The notes: generated by a model from the letters alone, not told the origin. A DNA stretch of 64,000 bases from Tessaracoccus sp. (GCF_016714275.1 NZ_JADJNP010000018.1:8565-72564), one strand, 5' to 3'; shown: positions 16,473-27,505, counted from the first letter of the stretch. Made by a program: numbers and translations.

Positions 16473-19420
16473 CACGCCCCCCCGAACACCGCGACGACGC
16501 GGAGGTAGGGCTCGCCGTCGGCCTGGACCGACCGGAGGAGCTGCTGGTGGTTGCGCTGGATGCGCTCGACCTCGGCGCGCTCGCGCGCGAGCCGATCGAG
16601 GACGTGCTTGGGCGGTCGGCGGTCGCGCGCGACCCAGGTCTGCTCGTCGGCGTCGATCAAGGCCAGGCTCTGCGCGGCCCAGGCATCGAGCCGGCGGGTC
16701 TCGCTGCGGGCGCGGGCCATGAGCGACTGCTTGACGTGGTCCTTGCGACCCTGGATCACCCGAGCGCGGGCGGCCGCGACCACCGGGGGGACAAGGGCCT
16801 GGAGGGCGGCGGCGCGGGTGACCTCGGCGCCGGTGTTGACCATCTGGGCCGATAGGCCGACGCGCGCGATGACGCCGTCGAGGTCGAGGGTCTCGGGGGC
16901 GATGGTGGTGCCGTGGGTGGTGAGGCCGAGCCAGCGCGCCTCGACCGCCTCGGACTCGTGGTTGAACATCATGCCTTGCACCAGGAACAGGGCGGCGTCG
17001 GCGCCGAGCGCCGGGACGCGCAGGAGCGGGGCCTCGCCGCGGGCGTAGGCGGCCCCGAGGGCGTCGAGCAGCCACTCGACCAGCGGGTGCTGCTCCCACA
17101 ACAGGTGCCAGTCGGGCCAGCGGCCCTCGTCGTCGAGCGCGGTGCGCAGCTTGGCGGCGACCAGGTCGCGGCCCATCGCCAGGCGGTACGGCGTGTCGCG
17201 GGGCGGGACGGCCTCGCGCGGCAAGAAGCCCTCGCGGTGGCGGCGGAACGGCGCGGGCGCGTGGAGCTCGATCGAGGTGGTGGCGTCGTCGTTCGACCAG
17301 CGCAGCGGATCAGGGCCGATGACCGGGTGGCGCTCGAGGTGCCGGAGCGCCGCGACCACGAGGTCGTACTCGCTGGCGAACAAGGTCGGCGGGTCGGTGA
17401 CGAGCTGGTGCAGGCCGGGGGCGTGGGCCTGCTCGGCCTCGACCTCGGCCAGGAGCGCCACCAGGTCGACCTCCGGCGGCGCCTCGACCGGCGCGCCGTC
17501 GTCGGCCATGGCCCGGGCGGCGGCGCCGGCGGTGAGCGGCTGATCGGGGATGAGGGCGTCGATGGCGTCACCGCGCGCCAGGCCCTTCAGCACGAACGCC
17601 TCCTCGGCCTCTGGGTCGTACAGGCCGAGCAGGGCGCCCGAGTCGCCGAGCTGGCGCTCGACCTCGCGCTCCTTCTCGATCAGGCGCTCGACCACCCGCT
17701 GGTCGGCGGTCTGGGCCGCGGTCTGGGTCACCAGGTAGCGGAGGTGCGGCGGGTGGCGCTGGCCGAAGCGGTCGATGCGGCCGTTGCGCTGGGTCAGGCG
17801 GATCAGCGACCACGGCACGTCGTAGTGGAACAGGTGGTGGCACTGGTGGTGCAGGTTCACGCCTTCGGACGCGGCGTCGCTGCACAGGAGCACGCGCAGC
17901 GGGCTGTCGGCGTGGCCGAACGACTCGATGATGTCGCGCTGGCGCTGCTCCTGGGCGCCGCCCGAGGCGGCGTAGGTCTCGAGCTGGGCGTCCTTCATCT
18001 TGAGGCGCGATCGGAACTGGTCGGCCAGCATGTCGAGGGTGCGGATGCGCTCGGAGAAGATGACCACGCGGGGTGAGCGCGGGCTGCCGTCGAAGCCGAT
18101 GGCGCGCAGCTCGGTGAACAGCTTCTCGAGCTTGCCGCTGCCGGTGTCGACCACGGCGTCGACCAGGCGCTTGACCTGCGCGAGCTTGGCCAGGTCCTGG
18201 CGGAGCGCGTCGGCGCGCGGATGCTCGCCTGGGCCCTCGTCGAGCGCGGCCTGGGTGACGCCGATCCGGTGGTCGAGGCTCTCGAGCGCGGCCTCGGGGC
18301 TCGACAGGAACGCCTTGACCAGGGTCCAGCGCACGAGCGGATCGCGGCGGCCGGACTTGCGGCCCAGGGTCGACAGGTCGAGCGCGTGCAGCGCCTCCAG
18401 CGCGGCGGCCTCTTGCCCGCTGGCGCGCACGGCGAGCGGGGCGACGTCGCGGGCCTGGAGCTGATCGCCGACCTCGGCGGCGACGTCCTTCTTGAAGCGG
18501 CGCACGAACAGGTGCTCGACGTCGGCCTTGGTGAAGCGGGTCGGGTCGGCGACGCTGGTGGGGTCGAGCATCCGCATCAGGTTGGCGAAGCTCTCGGGGC
18601 GGCCGTTGTGCGGCGTGGCGCTGGTGAGGATGAGCGCGTCGCTCTGGGCGGCGAGCAGGCGGGCCAGCTCGCCGCGCTGGCTGGCGTGGTTGGCGACGTT
18701 GTGGCACTCGTCGACGACGATCGCGTCCCAGCGGATCTGCTCGAGCCAGGCGCGGTACAGGCCGTTGTTCTTGAGCGTGTCCATCGAGACGATGCAGCGG
18801 TCGAAGTACGAGAACGGGTTGCGGTTGGCCGGGACCTTGGCCTGGACCCGGACCAGGCCCTCGGAGTCGAGCCGCACCAGCGGGATCGTGAAGCGGGCCC
18901 ACAGCTCGCGCTGGAGCTGGGCCAGCATCGAGCGGATGGCGACCACCAGGATGCGGCGCCCGCGGCCGCGCTTGATCAGCTCGGTCAGGACGATGCCGAG
19001 CTCGACGGTCTTGCCTAGCCCGGTGCCATCGGCGATGAGGATGCGGGGCCGCAGGCTCTGCAGGCTGCGCTGCGCGGGCACGAGCTGATAGGGCATCACG
19101 TCGAGGGCGCCGCGGTGGCCGAGCGTGACCTGGTCGTGGACCGGCGGCGTGCGTCGGAGCAGCGTCTCGAGGTAGAGGACTGACTGTCGGTAGCCGGGCG
19201 AGGTGTCGGCGACCAGCCGCGTGTCCTCGGGCCGCAGCGGCTCGATGTCCGTGTCGATGGTGGTGACGAAGATCGCCTGGTGGTGGCGCACCAGCTCGCT
19301 CACGCCCTGGACGTGGACGGCGTGGCCGCCCAGCGGCAGCGGCAGACACCGCTGCACCGCCCACTCCTCACCGCGCACCCGCACCCGGGATCCCGGGGGC
19401 GGGGGAGTTACGTCAGCCAT
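16472..19420 (-). CDS. drmD: SNF2-family helicase, DrmD-like
   Basis: 982 residues from ATG 19420. Superfamily 2 motifs are in order: Walker A DGTGLGKT (~131-138), DECH box (237-240), LTSATPHNG, then VIFSERIRTLDMLADQF, CSDAASEGVNLH and RNGRIDRFGQ (~543-552). The N-terminal ~120 residues and C-terminal ~300 residues are family-specific. It would translocate on double-stranded DNA and, in DISARM class 1, works with the adjacent methylase. Its stop overlaps the methylase start by one base, and the small DUF1232-like gene ends 9 bp upstream. RapA-like helicases are the generic alternative, but the neighbourhood supports the defence role. Confidence 0.82.
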   Translation of the reverse strand: MADVTPPPPGSRVRVRGEEWAVQRCLPLPLGGHAVHVQGVSELVRHHQAIFVTTIDTDIEPLRPEDTRLVADTSPGYRQSVLYLETLLRRTPPVHDQVTLGHRGALDVMPYQLVPAQRSLQSLRPRILIADGTGLGKTVELGIVLTELIKRGRGRRILVVAIRSMLAQLQRELWARFTIPLVRLDSEGLVRVQAKVPANRNPFSYFDRCIVSMDTLKNNGLYRAWLEQIRWDAIVVDECHNVANHASQRGELARLLAAQSDALILTSATPHNGRPESFANLMRMLDPTSVADPTRFTKADVEHLFVRRFKKDVAAEVGDQLQARDVAPLAVRASGQEAAALEALHALDLSTLGRKSGRRDPLVRWTLVKAFLSSPEAALESLDHRIGVTQAALDEGPGEHPRADALRQDLAKLAQVKRLVDAVVDTGSGKLEKLFTELRAIGFDGSPRSPRVVIFSERIRTLDMLADQFRSRLKMKDAQLETYAASGGAQEQRQRDIIESFGHADSPLRVLLCSDAASEGVNLHHQCHHLFHYDVPWSLIRLTQRNGRIDRFGQRHPPHLRYLVTQTAAQTADQRVVERLIEKEREVERQLGDSGALLGLYDPEAEEAFVLKGLARGDAIDALIPDQPLTAGAAARAMADDGAPVEAPPEVDLVALLAEVEAEQAHAPGLHQLVTDPPTLFASEYDLVVAALRHLERHPVIGPDPLRWSNDDATTSIELHAPAPFRRHREGFLPREAVPPRDTPYRLAMGRDLVAAKLRTALDDEGRWPDWHLLWEQHPLVEWLLDALGAAYARGEAPLLRVPALGADAALFLVQGMMFNHESEAVEARWLGLTTHGTTIAPETLDLDGVIARVGLSAQMVNTGAEVTRAAALQALVPPVVAAARARVIQGRKDHVKQSLMARARSETRRLDAWAAQSLALIDADEQTWVARDRRPPKHVLDRLARERAEVERIQRNHQQLLRSVQADGEPYLRVVAVFGGA

Positions 19421-19429
19421 GCGGCGGTT

Positions 19430-19795
19430 TTACTCCGTGATCACGAGATCGGGGCGGCCCAGGGCGCGCGCCACGTGGTTGAAGACCTGGACGTCGTCGT
19501 CGAGGCCGGTGCACGGCTTGAGGTCGGGGATCGTGTCCTTGTCCGAGATGAAGTAGCGCGCCGCGCCCACCAGGTCGGCCCGCGCGTCGGCCGTGAACAG
19601 GTGGGCCGAGGCGAGCAACGTGTCGAGGTGGGTCGCGAGCAGCTCCGCCAGGTCGACCGCGATCAGCTCGTCCTTGGCCTGGGCGGCGACCAGCTCGGCG
19701 TAGTGCGCCTGGACCGCGGTCCGCAGCTCGGCCAGCGCCGGCGGCGGCAGGTCGGCGCAGAGGCCGGCGAAGAGGGTCATCGGGGTGGTGGCCAT
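19430..19795 (-). CDS. DUF1232/YkvA-like small protein, first gene of the methylase operon
   Basis: 121 residues from ATG 19795, ending 9 bp before the SNF2 helicase start. The C-terminal half, AARYFISDKDTIPDLKP followed by GLDDDVQVFNHVARALG, fits the DUF1232 pattern of aromatic-x-x-D-x-I-P-D then G-x-x-D-D. Classical DUF1232 proteins are membrane-associated; here the region is not very hydrophobic, so it may be a soluble variant. I recall similar genes beside DrmD helicases but cannot verify that here. It heads the operon, so its promoter probably lies in 19796-20040, where I see no other gene. The role is unknown. Confidence 0.65.
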   Translation of the reverse strand: MATTPMTLFAGLCADLPPPALAELRTAVQAHYAELVAAQAKDELIAVDLAELLATHLDTLLASAHLFTADARADLVGAARYFISDKDTIPDLKPCTGLDDDVQVFNHVARALGRPDLVITE

Positions 19796-20040
19796 GGCGG
19801 CGTGACGTGACGAGCTCGAGGGAGGGTATCAGCCATCGCCATACGGGTGAGGACCGCGGCGCGATGGCGATGTCACCCGAATGGGGTGACGCAGGTCCCG
19901 TGGCGGCGCGCCGTCCCATCAAAGGCTGCGACCGAACGCGCGGATCAGCTACGGACTCCCGGCGAGATCGGCGGGCGCTACGGCGGCGATCAACGGAGCG
20001 GTGAAGGTGGCCGGGAGGCGCGAGGATGGCACGGATCGCC

Positions 20041-20601
20041 TCAGTACACGCGGAGCTTGCCGTCGGGCCAGTCGCCCTCCCAGCCGCAGGGGAAGTAGCC
20101 GTAGGCGAACCACTGGAAGTGCTCGCGAAAGTAAGTGCAGTCCACCAGGTCGGAGACGAGGATCTCCTTGCTGGCGTGCTCGATGACGTCGACCGGATAG
20201 TCGAGAACCAGCGCGAACTTGTCGAGGCCCCAGGACGGGTCCTCGGGCGGTGAATCGATCGTGAAGGCCGACCGGGACCACGCGCGAAATGCCATCCACC
20301 ACTGGTGGCGCTGCGGTTCGCGGTGGAGAGCGTTCTCCACGATGTCGCACGGCGCAACGATCGAGCCATGGACGGAGTAGCGGACCTCGTCGCGATCTTC
20401 GAGGATGGTCAGCGCTTCGTCCCACGAGGTGACCCGCGCGACCGTGTCGTCGAGCGACGATGGCTTCTTGACGCTGCTGTACCAGCTGGTGCGCTGCATG
20501 ATCACAGCCAGCGACAACAGCTCCTTGGTGTGCGGGCCGAACTGCTCGGGGTTCTCTTCGACCGAGCGCACCACTCCGAGCAAGTCCTTCCACGATTTCA
20601 C
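20041..20601 (-). CDS. Immunity-like hypothetical protein
   Basis: 186 residues from a GTG at 20601 that overlaps the upstream stop as GTGA. It is soluble, acidic and Trp-rich, with a SWKDLLGVVRSVEENPEQF opening and a C-terminus containing WFAYGYFPCGWEGDWPDGK. Small, acidic, Trp-rich proteins encoded immediately after a toxin domain are typical immunity proteins. I do not recognise a specific Imm family. The upstream gene looks like a decayed toxin C-terminus, so this may be an orphan immunity gene kept for protection against kin. Confidence 0.6.
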   Translation of the reverse strand: MKSWKDLLGVVRSVEENPEQFGPHTKELLSLAVIMQRTSWYSSVKKPSSLDDTVARVTSWDEALTILEDRDEVRYSVHGSIVAPCDIVENALHREPQRHQWWMAFRAWSRSAFTIDSPPEDPSWGLDKFALVLDYPVDVIEHASKEILVSDLVDCTYFREHFQWFAYGYFPCGWEGDWPDGKLRVY

Positions 20602-21245
20602 TGGAGCCCCCCTCCGCCACGCAGCTGCAGGTCGTCCCGCAACGAGCAGCGCCCCAGCGGTGGCGCCTCGGGCCAGCGGCTGGCCTCCGCGCCGAGACTG
20701 CGGTCGGCCCAGTGGTTGAGGTTGGGAATGAACTCGCCGAGGTTCTTCGACTTCGTGATCATCGCTCGGAGCTCGCGGTGGAAGGTACCACCGTCGGATC
20801 CTTCGCCCCCATGACGGAAGATCACCGTCTCGCCGCCCTTCTCGATGCGGCCGATGATCGCCTCGGTGCGGGTGACCGCGCTCTTGGCCATGCCGATCGG
20901 CACGTTCCGCCTCTTGATGCGCGTCGGCGACCATCAACCACTCGTGCTGGCCTCCCTTCCCACGCAACCGGTCTTCGATCACTTGTTCTGGAGGTGCTGC
21001 TCGGGTTCCGTTGGCGTGAGTGCGTCGAACCACGTGTCGAAATTCTCCGCGGCCGGCGGGTGCTGGTCCGCCGCCTTCGGCAAGGCGGCCCGGCGGTCCA
21101 CGGCATGCTTGTGAAGGTCGTCCTTGTTGCGGACTCCGACGACGTGGCGGAGGCCAGCCATCCCTGACCTTGAGCGCCGGGGATGAGCAGCGAGACAAGC
21201 ATACCCAAAGGCCCGACCTCCTACCCCTTCCATCGCCCCAGCCAA
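20598..21245 (-). pseudogene. Frameshifted toxin C-terminal domain-like remnant
   Basis: Three reading frames join into one plausible protein: a segment ending in NFDTWFDALTPTEPEQ (about 20980-21245), a middle segment VIEDRLRGKGGQHEWLMVAD (about 20920-20990), and a final segment IKRRNVPIGMAKSAVTRTEA to the stop at 20598. Two small deletions, near 20977 and 20915, would explain the breaks. The shape (cut-off start beside another gene, C-terminal domain, overlapping immunity-like gene) suggests the tail of a polymorphic or contact-dependent toxin. I cannot name the toxin family. Sequence error could also cause the breaks. Confidence 0.45.
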
Positions 21246-21265
21246 TGCCGTAGGCTCGCTGCCAG

Positions 21266-22777
<1,512 letters not shown>

Positions 22778-22858
22778 CGAGCGCACCATCCCGATCCCGG
22801 GTCAGCGCGTCCAGGGGCGCAACCGCCGCGTCGCGCGGTCGATACCTGGGCCAACCTC

Positions 22859-23788
22859 ATGGAGTACGCCATGCACGATCGTCGCTGGGGGCTCCGCCTC
22901 CTTCCTGTGTTCGCCATCGCCGCGGGCCTGGCAGCGGCCACGCCGGTGGCCGTCGCCCAGAACAGCGGCCAGGCCCGGACCATCCTGGTCGACGAGGGCG
23001 GCTCGTACGAGGTCCTGGTCCACCCCGACTTCGTGACCGTCGTGTACCTGCCCGACAAGATCGACAAGGCCCTGGCCTCGGACACCGTCAGCTACGAGGT
23101 CAAGCCGATCGGCGCGACCAGCCTGGCGATCCGGCCGCTCAAGCCCGACGCCAAGCCGGCCAACCTGGCGCTGTCGACCGCGTCGATGAAGGTGACCGTG
23201 GTGCTGCGGCTGGCGGCCGACCGCGACGCGGCGATGACCCAGGTGACGTTCAAGCGCGCCGACGTCGAGGCCGAGCTCGAGCGGCGCATCGCCGAGAAGG
23301 TCACGGCGCGCACCGCCGAGCTCGAGGCCAAGATCGCCGCGATGCAGGCGGCGATGGACGCCGAGCTGCCCAAGCTGGCCGACGGCCTGATCGCCGCGCG
23401 CATCCTGCAGCGGCGCGAGGTGCGCAAGCTCGACGCGATCGAGCGCAACGACGCCAACGTCGTGGTCGAGACCAAGGACGTGCTCTACCTCGGCGACGAC
23501 GCGTTCGTGGTGTTCGAGATCGAGAACCGCAACAAGGCGCCGTACCGCCTGGCCACCGTCGCGATGCAGGACGGCACCCGCGACGTCGCCGGCGTGGTGC
23601 GCTTCACCAGCGACGCGGCCGAGACCGCCGGCGCCGGGGTGCTCGGCGTGGTCCGCCCCGGCGGCCGCGGCAAGGGCGTGGTCGTCGTGCGCCGCGCGAC
23701 CGACCTCAACGGAAAGCGGCTCACGCTGGTGGTCAGCGAGCCCGGTGGCCGCGGCAAGGTCGCGGTCGATCGGATCGTGCTGCGATGA
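22859..23788 (+). CDS. Secreted DUF2381-like protein
   Basis: 309 residues with a Sec signal peptide cleaved near VAVAQNSG. The N-terminal domain (YEVLVHPDFVTVVYLPDKI, then YEVKPIGATSLAIRP) fits the DUF2381 family found with kinases in myxobacteria, which has a VirB9/TrbG-like beta fold. A coiled-coil segment follows (~135-185, AELEAKIAAMQAAMDAELP), then a C-terminal beta domain. The stop overlaps the next start as ATGA. It is probably a periplasmic partner of the kinase and the barrel. Confidence 0.8.
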   Translation: MEYAMHDRRWGLRLLPVFAIAAGLAAATPVAVAQNSGQARTILVDEGGSYEVLVHPDFVTVVYLPDKIDKALASDTVSYEVKPIGATSLAIRPLKPDAKPANLALSTASMKVTVVLRLAADRDAAMTQVTFKRADVEAELERRIAEKVTARTAELEAKIAAMQAAMDAELPKLADGLIAARILQRREVRKLDAIERNDANVVVETKDVLYLGDDAFVVFEIENRNKAPYRLATVAMQDGTRDVAGVVRFTSDAAETAGAGVLGVVRPGGRGKGVVVVRRATDLNGKRLTLVVSEPGGRGKVAVDRIVLR

Positions 23789-24435
23789 GGCCCCTGGCCG
23801 CGCTCGCCGCCGTCGGCGCGATCGTCGGCGCCGCCTCGGTCGCGCGCGCCGATCGCCGCGAGGCGTCGGTCCATGTCCACGCGCTCGGCGGCCTGCTCAG
23901 CCTCGGGGACGCCGCGTCGACCGACGCCGGCAGCGGCGCCTTCGGCGGCCTCGCCGCGCGCGCGAGCTACGCCACCGCCAACAGCTACCAGTACGACGCC
24001 CAGCTCACCCTCGGCTACGGCCGCGCGTCGTTCGACCGTGGCGACTTCATGCTCGGCGGCAGCACCGCGGTCGAGGCGCCGTTCACCGTCGCCGCCCAGG
24101 CCGCCCGCCTCGACGGCGGCGTCACGCTCCGCCTCGGCGTCCAGTGGATCCCCACCGTGCGCGTCGCCGTCGGCGTCCAGGGCGTCCGCCACGCCAGCCC
24201 CGTCGTGACCTTCGGCGGCCTCGAGTACAGCGGCGAGGCCGAGACCGGCCAGGCCGCCTCGCTCGCGCTCAACCTCGTCGGCTCCGCCACCCTCGGCCTC
24301 GACTACCGCGTCAACCGCCGCCTGATCGTCGGCGCCGCCGCCGCCGCGACCGCCTCGGTCCCCGGCGTCGGCGAGCCCTGGCGCGAGGCCGGCGTGACCG
24401 TGCACGCGGCGTACTACTGGTATCCGCGGTGGTAG
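23785..24435 (+). CDS. Outer-membrane beta-barrel protein
   Basis: 216 residues with a signal peptide (AAVGAIVGAASVARA). The rest alternates short hydrophobic and polar stretches rich in Gly, Ala and aromatic residues, and ends in an aromatic residue (YYWYPRW), as outer-membrane barrels do. Its ATG overlaps the DUF2381-like stop, so it is the last gene of the kinase operon. It is about the size of an 8-stranded barrel. The next 24436-24822 holds no gene I can support. Confidence 0.7.
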   Translation: MRPLAALAAVGAIVGAASVARADRREASVHVHALGGLLSLGDAASTDAGSGAFGGLAARASYATANSYQYDAQLTLGYGRASFDRGDFMLGGSTAVEAPFTVAAQAARLDGGVTLRLGVQWIPTVRVAVGVQGVRHASPVVTFGGLEYSGEAETGQAASLALNLVGSATLGLDYRVNRRLIVGAAAAATASVPGVGEPWREAGVTVHAAYYWYPRW

Positions 24436-24822
24436 CGGGGGCCCGCCTTGGGCGGAGAACAGCTCGATATTGCTAGACATTCCCCACCGGATGCCCATCC
24501 GGCTGCGGTGACCTCGCCGAATGGAGGCTCCGCGTCCATTTGCGGCCGGCGATTTCCGGCGATGCTGAAGAAACCTGAGTAATGGATGTGCTTCCTCGTC
24601 GAGCGCGAACATGAACCGCGACCGCGGGGACCGCACAAGCCCCGAAGATCGAAGTTGATCAGGACAAGAGCCGCATCCGTCGCCCGGTTCAGCCGATGGC
24701 TGCCAAGGCGACCCGCGCCATCACGAGCTTACAACGACCGCGCCAACGAGGCGCACGCTTGGCCTCCGCCAACTCGTTGGGCAGGGTCGTAGGCGTCGAG
24801 GTCGGTGGCTAGGAGGGGACTT

Positions 24823-25017
24823 CTACTTCACGTAGCACTTCCCGACGGTCTTGTTCTTCGTCGAGCGGCACTTCGGGCACTGCCGTCCGCCGTTGCTGCC
24901 GCTGCACTTGTGGCAATACTCCGTGTGGCACTCACCGCAGCAGAAGATGTCCATGTGAGAGACGGTGAGCCCGTGGGGCTTGTGACCACAACTTGGGCAG
25001 CTTGAGTAGTCGGACAT
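24823..25017 (-). CDS. Small Cys-rich zinc-ribbon protein
   Basis: 64 residues from ATG 25017. It has CPSC (7-10), CCGEC (26-30), CHKC (35-38) and CPKC (47-50) plus a terminal Cys, enough ligands for two zinc sites. The spacing resembles small rubredoxin- or LIM-like ribbons. No operon partner is close by: 275 bp separate it from the end of the lipoprotein gene at 25293, a stretch in which I see nothing. The function is unknown; it may be a small regulator or chaperone of another protein. Confidence 0.65.
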   Translation of the reverse strand: MSDYSSCPSCGHKPHGLTVSHMDIFCCGECHTEYCHKCSGSNGGRQCPKCRSTKNKTVGKCYVK

Positions 25018-25292
25018 TGTGACTTCCTTTTTGCATGGCCCGTGGGGGCTTGTGCTTACAAGCCCGCATCGTACGCTCGATGCGCCCGTTGGCGGCCTCG
25101 ACGACCGACTTCATGGCCATTCTGACGGGGTCACCACAGTGGGCGCTGTCATCTTCTCAAGGGGCGGCGCGTTCATGGTGACGTTCGCGGCCTTGCGGCG
25201 ATCGGTCACATTGCGGTCCGCACTCAGGGCGCCGAGCTATCCGACAAGCCAGGGCGGGCGGCGCCAAGGGGCGATCTGAACATCCTGCTGGG

Positions 25293-26459
25293 TCATGGGC
25301 AGGCTGTGGTATTCAGCGCCGCCGCGAACGCCTCCTCGGTGTGATCGTCGGAGACCGCCGAGGCTCGGCTTGCGATCTCGGCGCGCAGCTCGGTCCAACG
25401 ATCGGATCCCGCGAGTTCGATCAAGAGCCATCGCGCGTCGCAATAGCGCTCGAGCGTCGCGGACTCATCGGGATTCTCGAGAAGGAGCGTCGCGGCGGTG
25501 GTCGACAGGAACTCCTCGACTAGTGCGATGAGATCGGGTTCGCCGCGTACCGCGGCCGCGTACGGCGGCTGGGTGCGCATAGCGCGGCGCAGCACCGCCA
25601 GCTGACCCGCCTGCAACCACCCGCGGGCCTCGTCCCGCGCGACCCGCTGGTGCTCGCTCTGCTCGGCCATTTCCACGGCGTAGCGGCTGTCGGGCCGCAT
25701 GGTGAGCTGGTCGCGCAGCGTGGTCACGTCGTTGAGATCGAGGTCGACCCAGGTGCGCCGTACGCCGACCACTACATCGACGCCGCCGTCGAGCCGATCG
25801 AGTTCGTCCGCGGTGACGTCGCGCAGCGACACCCGCGCGATCCCTCCGGAGTTCGTGTGCGCGGCCAACGCCTTCGCGCGCGTGGGCAACTTGATCGCGA
25901 CTTCCTGATCGGATACCGGCGCCTGGCCACAGGCCTCGCGCCCGACCACCGACTCGCTCTTGCGCACGCCCAGGTCGTCGGTCGAGTCGCGCAGGCTGTA
26001 GAGATCGAGCGCCAGCGCAACCCCGACAACCCCGGCGCCGACCCCGAGTATCTGGCCCAGGGTGCGGCAGGTCTCGGGATCGCTCATCGTCATCGTGCCG
26101 TCGTCGTTGGTCTTGGTGCAGGCGCCCTCGGGATCGGTCTGCAAGCGCCACGACATCGCACCGGCCACGAGCATGATGCCTGCCTCGTAGAGGAGGCCGT
26201 TGGGGTAGCCTTCAGTGCGGACGGTGTCGCGGTAGGTGCGCATTCGCTCGACCTCGACGATCTCGCACTCCAGTTCCTCGACGATGGTGATCACCAGGTC
26301 GGTCGCTTCGATCCGCGCCGTCACGTCAACCTCGCCGCTGCCGGCGACGGGGCGGGTGGTGCGCTCCGATGGCAGTGGGATCTTCCGCTCGCTGGTCATG
26401 ACATGGACGGGCAGGCAACCACCGACGGCCATCGCGATGGCGAGTACACCGATCTTCAT
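25293..26459 (-). CDS. Lipoprotein, last gene of the tubulin/Hsp70 operon
   Basis: 388 residues from ATG 26459, chosen because it overlaps the upstream stop as ATGA and gives a clean lipoprotein signal (MKIGVLAIAMAVGGC). A hydrophobic helix pair lies at ~85-160 (GLLYEAGIMLVAGAMSW and LGVGAGVVGVALALDLYSL), so the protein may also span a membrane. A beta-rich region follows, then helical repeats to the end. No known family was recognised. As the end of the operon it is probably an envelope component of the same assembly. Confidence 0.75.
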   Translation of the reverse strand: MKIGVLAIAMAVGGCLPVHVMTSERKIPLPSERTTRPVAGSGEVDVTARIEATDLVITIVEELECEIVEVERMRTYRDTVRTEGYPNGLLYEAGIMLVAGAMSWRLQTDPEGACTKTNDDGTMTMSDPETCRTLGQILGVGAGVVGVALALDLYSLRDSTDDLGVRKSESVVGREACGQAPVSDQEVAIKLPTRAKALAAHTNSGGIARVSLRDVTADELDRLDGGVDVVVGVRRTWVDLDLNDVTTLRDQLTMRPDSRYAVEMAEQSEHQRVARDEARGWLQAGQLAVLRRAMRTQPPYAAAVRGEPDLIALVEEFLSTTAATLLLENPDESATLERYCDARWLLIELAGSDRWTELRAEIASRASAVSDDHTEEAFAAALNTTACP

Positions 26460-27505
26460 TGCGCACACCTCGGGTCCACTGGGTTGGCAGCGCAGTCCCG
26501 GGCGCCGCAGGCCTTCTCGACCTTCTCGCGCGCAGGTCCGGTGAGCTTGCGCGCATGACGCAGGCCACCGCCACGGTCACCGTTCTCGCATGCCGCGAGA
26601 CCCGCCAAGCGGCGAGCTGTGAGGTTGCCGGGCTCGACGGCGAGCACCTTTTCCGCCTGCTCGATCGCGGTCGCGTAGTCTTTCGCGATGAAGGCTTTCT
26701 GGCCACTGGAGAGGAGCTGCTTGGAGTCGGGCGCCGCGGATGGAGGTGGTTCGTCGGGGAGGGGGGGCGCGGCATCACCGGACTCGACGTCCTCCGGCTC
26801 CGGTTCGTCTCCGGGGGGGGCGTTGGCGGAACCTGCATCGACCGGCGCTGCGCTCGCATCGGCTGTCGGGCTCTCAAGATCACTTGCCAGCGTCCATCCG
26901 ATCACGCGGCCGCCGTGGCCGTCGTCGACGGCGACGACGACCTCGTTACCCTTGGTCTCGAGAAGCATGACGCGCTGCCCCTGTGTCACACTCGCAATCA
27001 CGCGACGTAGGGGGCGGGCGGCGTAGAGCTTCAGCGGGCGTGGAGCCGCGAGTTCGCGCGCCACGACGTAGCCGCGGTAGGCGCGGTACAGCTCGACTGA
27101 GTCGACGGCGAGCTGGCCCGGGACCAGGCTCCTGGTCTCGATAAAGCCCGCGGCGTCGGAGCCGCTGCGCACCCAGGTCCAGCGCCCCTTGATCTGGCCG
27201 GGCTCGACGACGGTACCGGGCCGGATCAGTGTCGCCGTACCCGCGGCCTTGGCCTCCGGGTAGGCCCGGACCGAACGCGGCCCGACGACAAGCGCGCACT
27301 TGATCGCCTCGCAGAGTAGCCGCGCCTGCGCTGGAGCTGCGGTCACCGCGTGACGCGCGTCGGCTTGCGGATCATTGGTCGGCGGCGCGGTTTCGCGCGA
27401 TGGCGCCGGCGAGGTCGGTGCCATCGACGATCCGGCGCCGGTCGCGATGATCAGCGCGGCGATCGCGATCGCGAGATCGTGGAGCTCGAGGTGGAAGACC
27501 TTCAT
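26456..27505 (-). CDS. SH3-like and TPR-like anchored protein
   Basis: 349 residues from ATG 27505, overlapping the upstream stop as ATGA. An N-terminal hydrophobic segment (LAIAIAALIIATGAG) acts as a signal or anchor. A bacterial SH3-like domain follows (~75-140: VRAYPEA, then GRWTWVRSGSDAAGFIE), with a possible second one near 160-215. After a Pro/Asp/Ala-rich linker, a TPR-like stretch occupies ~270-320 (GQKAFIAKDYATAIEQAEKV), and the tail is Cys-containing. The design suggests a periplasmic scaffold binding peptides or cell wall. Its place between the big membrane protein and a lipoprotein supports an envelope role. Confidence 0.75.
   Translation of the reverse strand: MKVFHLELHDLAIAIAALIIATGAGSSMAPTSPAPSRETAPPTNDPQADARHAVTAAPAQARLLCEAIKCALVVGPRSVRAYPEAKAAGTATLIRPGTVVEPGQIKGRWTWVRSGSDAAGFIETRSLVPGQLAVDSVELYRAYRGYVVARELAAPRPLKLYAARPLRRVIASVTQGQRVMLLETKGNEVVVAVDDGHGGRVIGWTLASDLESPTADASAAPVDAGSANAPPGDEPEPEDVESGDAAPPLPDEPPPSAAPDSKQLLSSGQKAFIAKDYATAIEQAEKVLAVEPGNLTARRLAGLAACENGDRGGGLRHARKLTGPAREKVEKACGARDCAANPVDPRCAQ

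Noticed and set aside
11526..16508. Long plus-strand open frames opposite the methylase and helicase genes
   Set aside because: They are Arg/Pro/Ala-rich mirror frames produced by GC-rich codons; the minus strand carries clear enzyme motifs.
9655..19795. BREX system
   Set aside because: No BrxA, BrxB, BrxC, PglZ or BrxL-like gene is visible; an SNF2 helicase directly before the methylase fits DISARM better.
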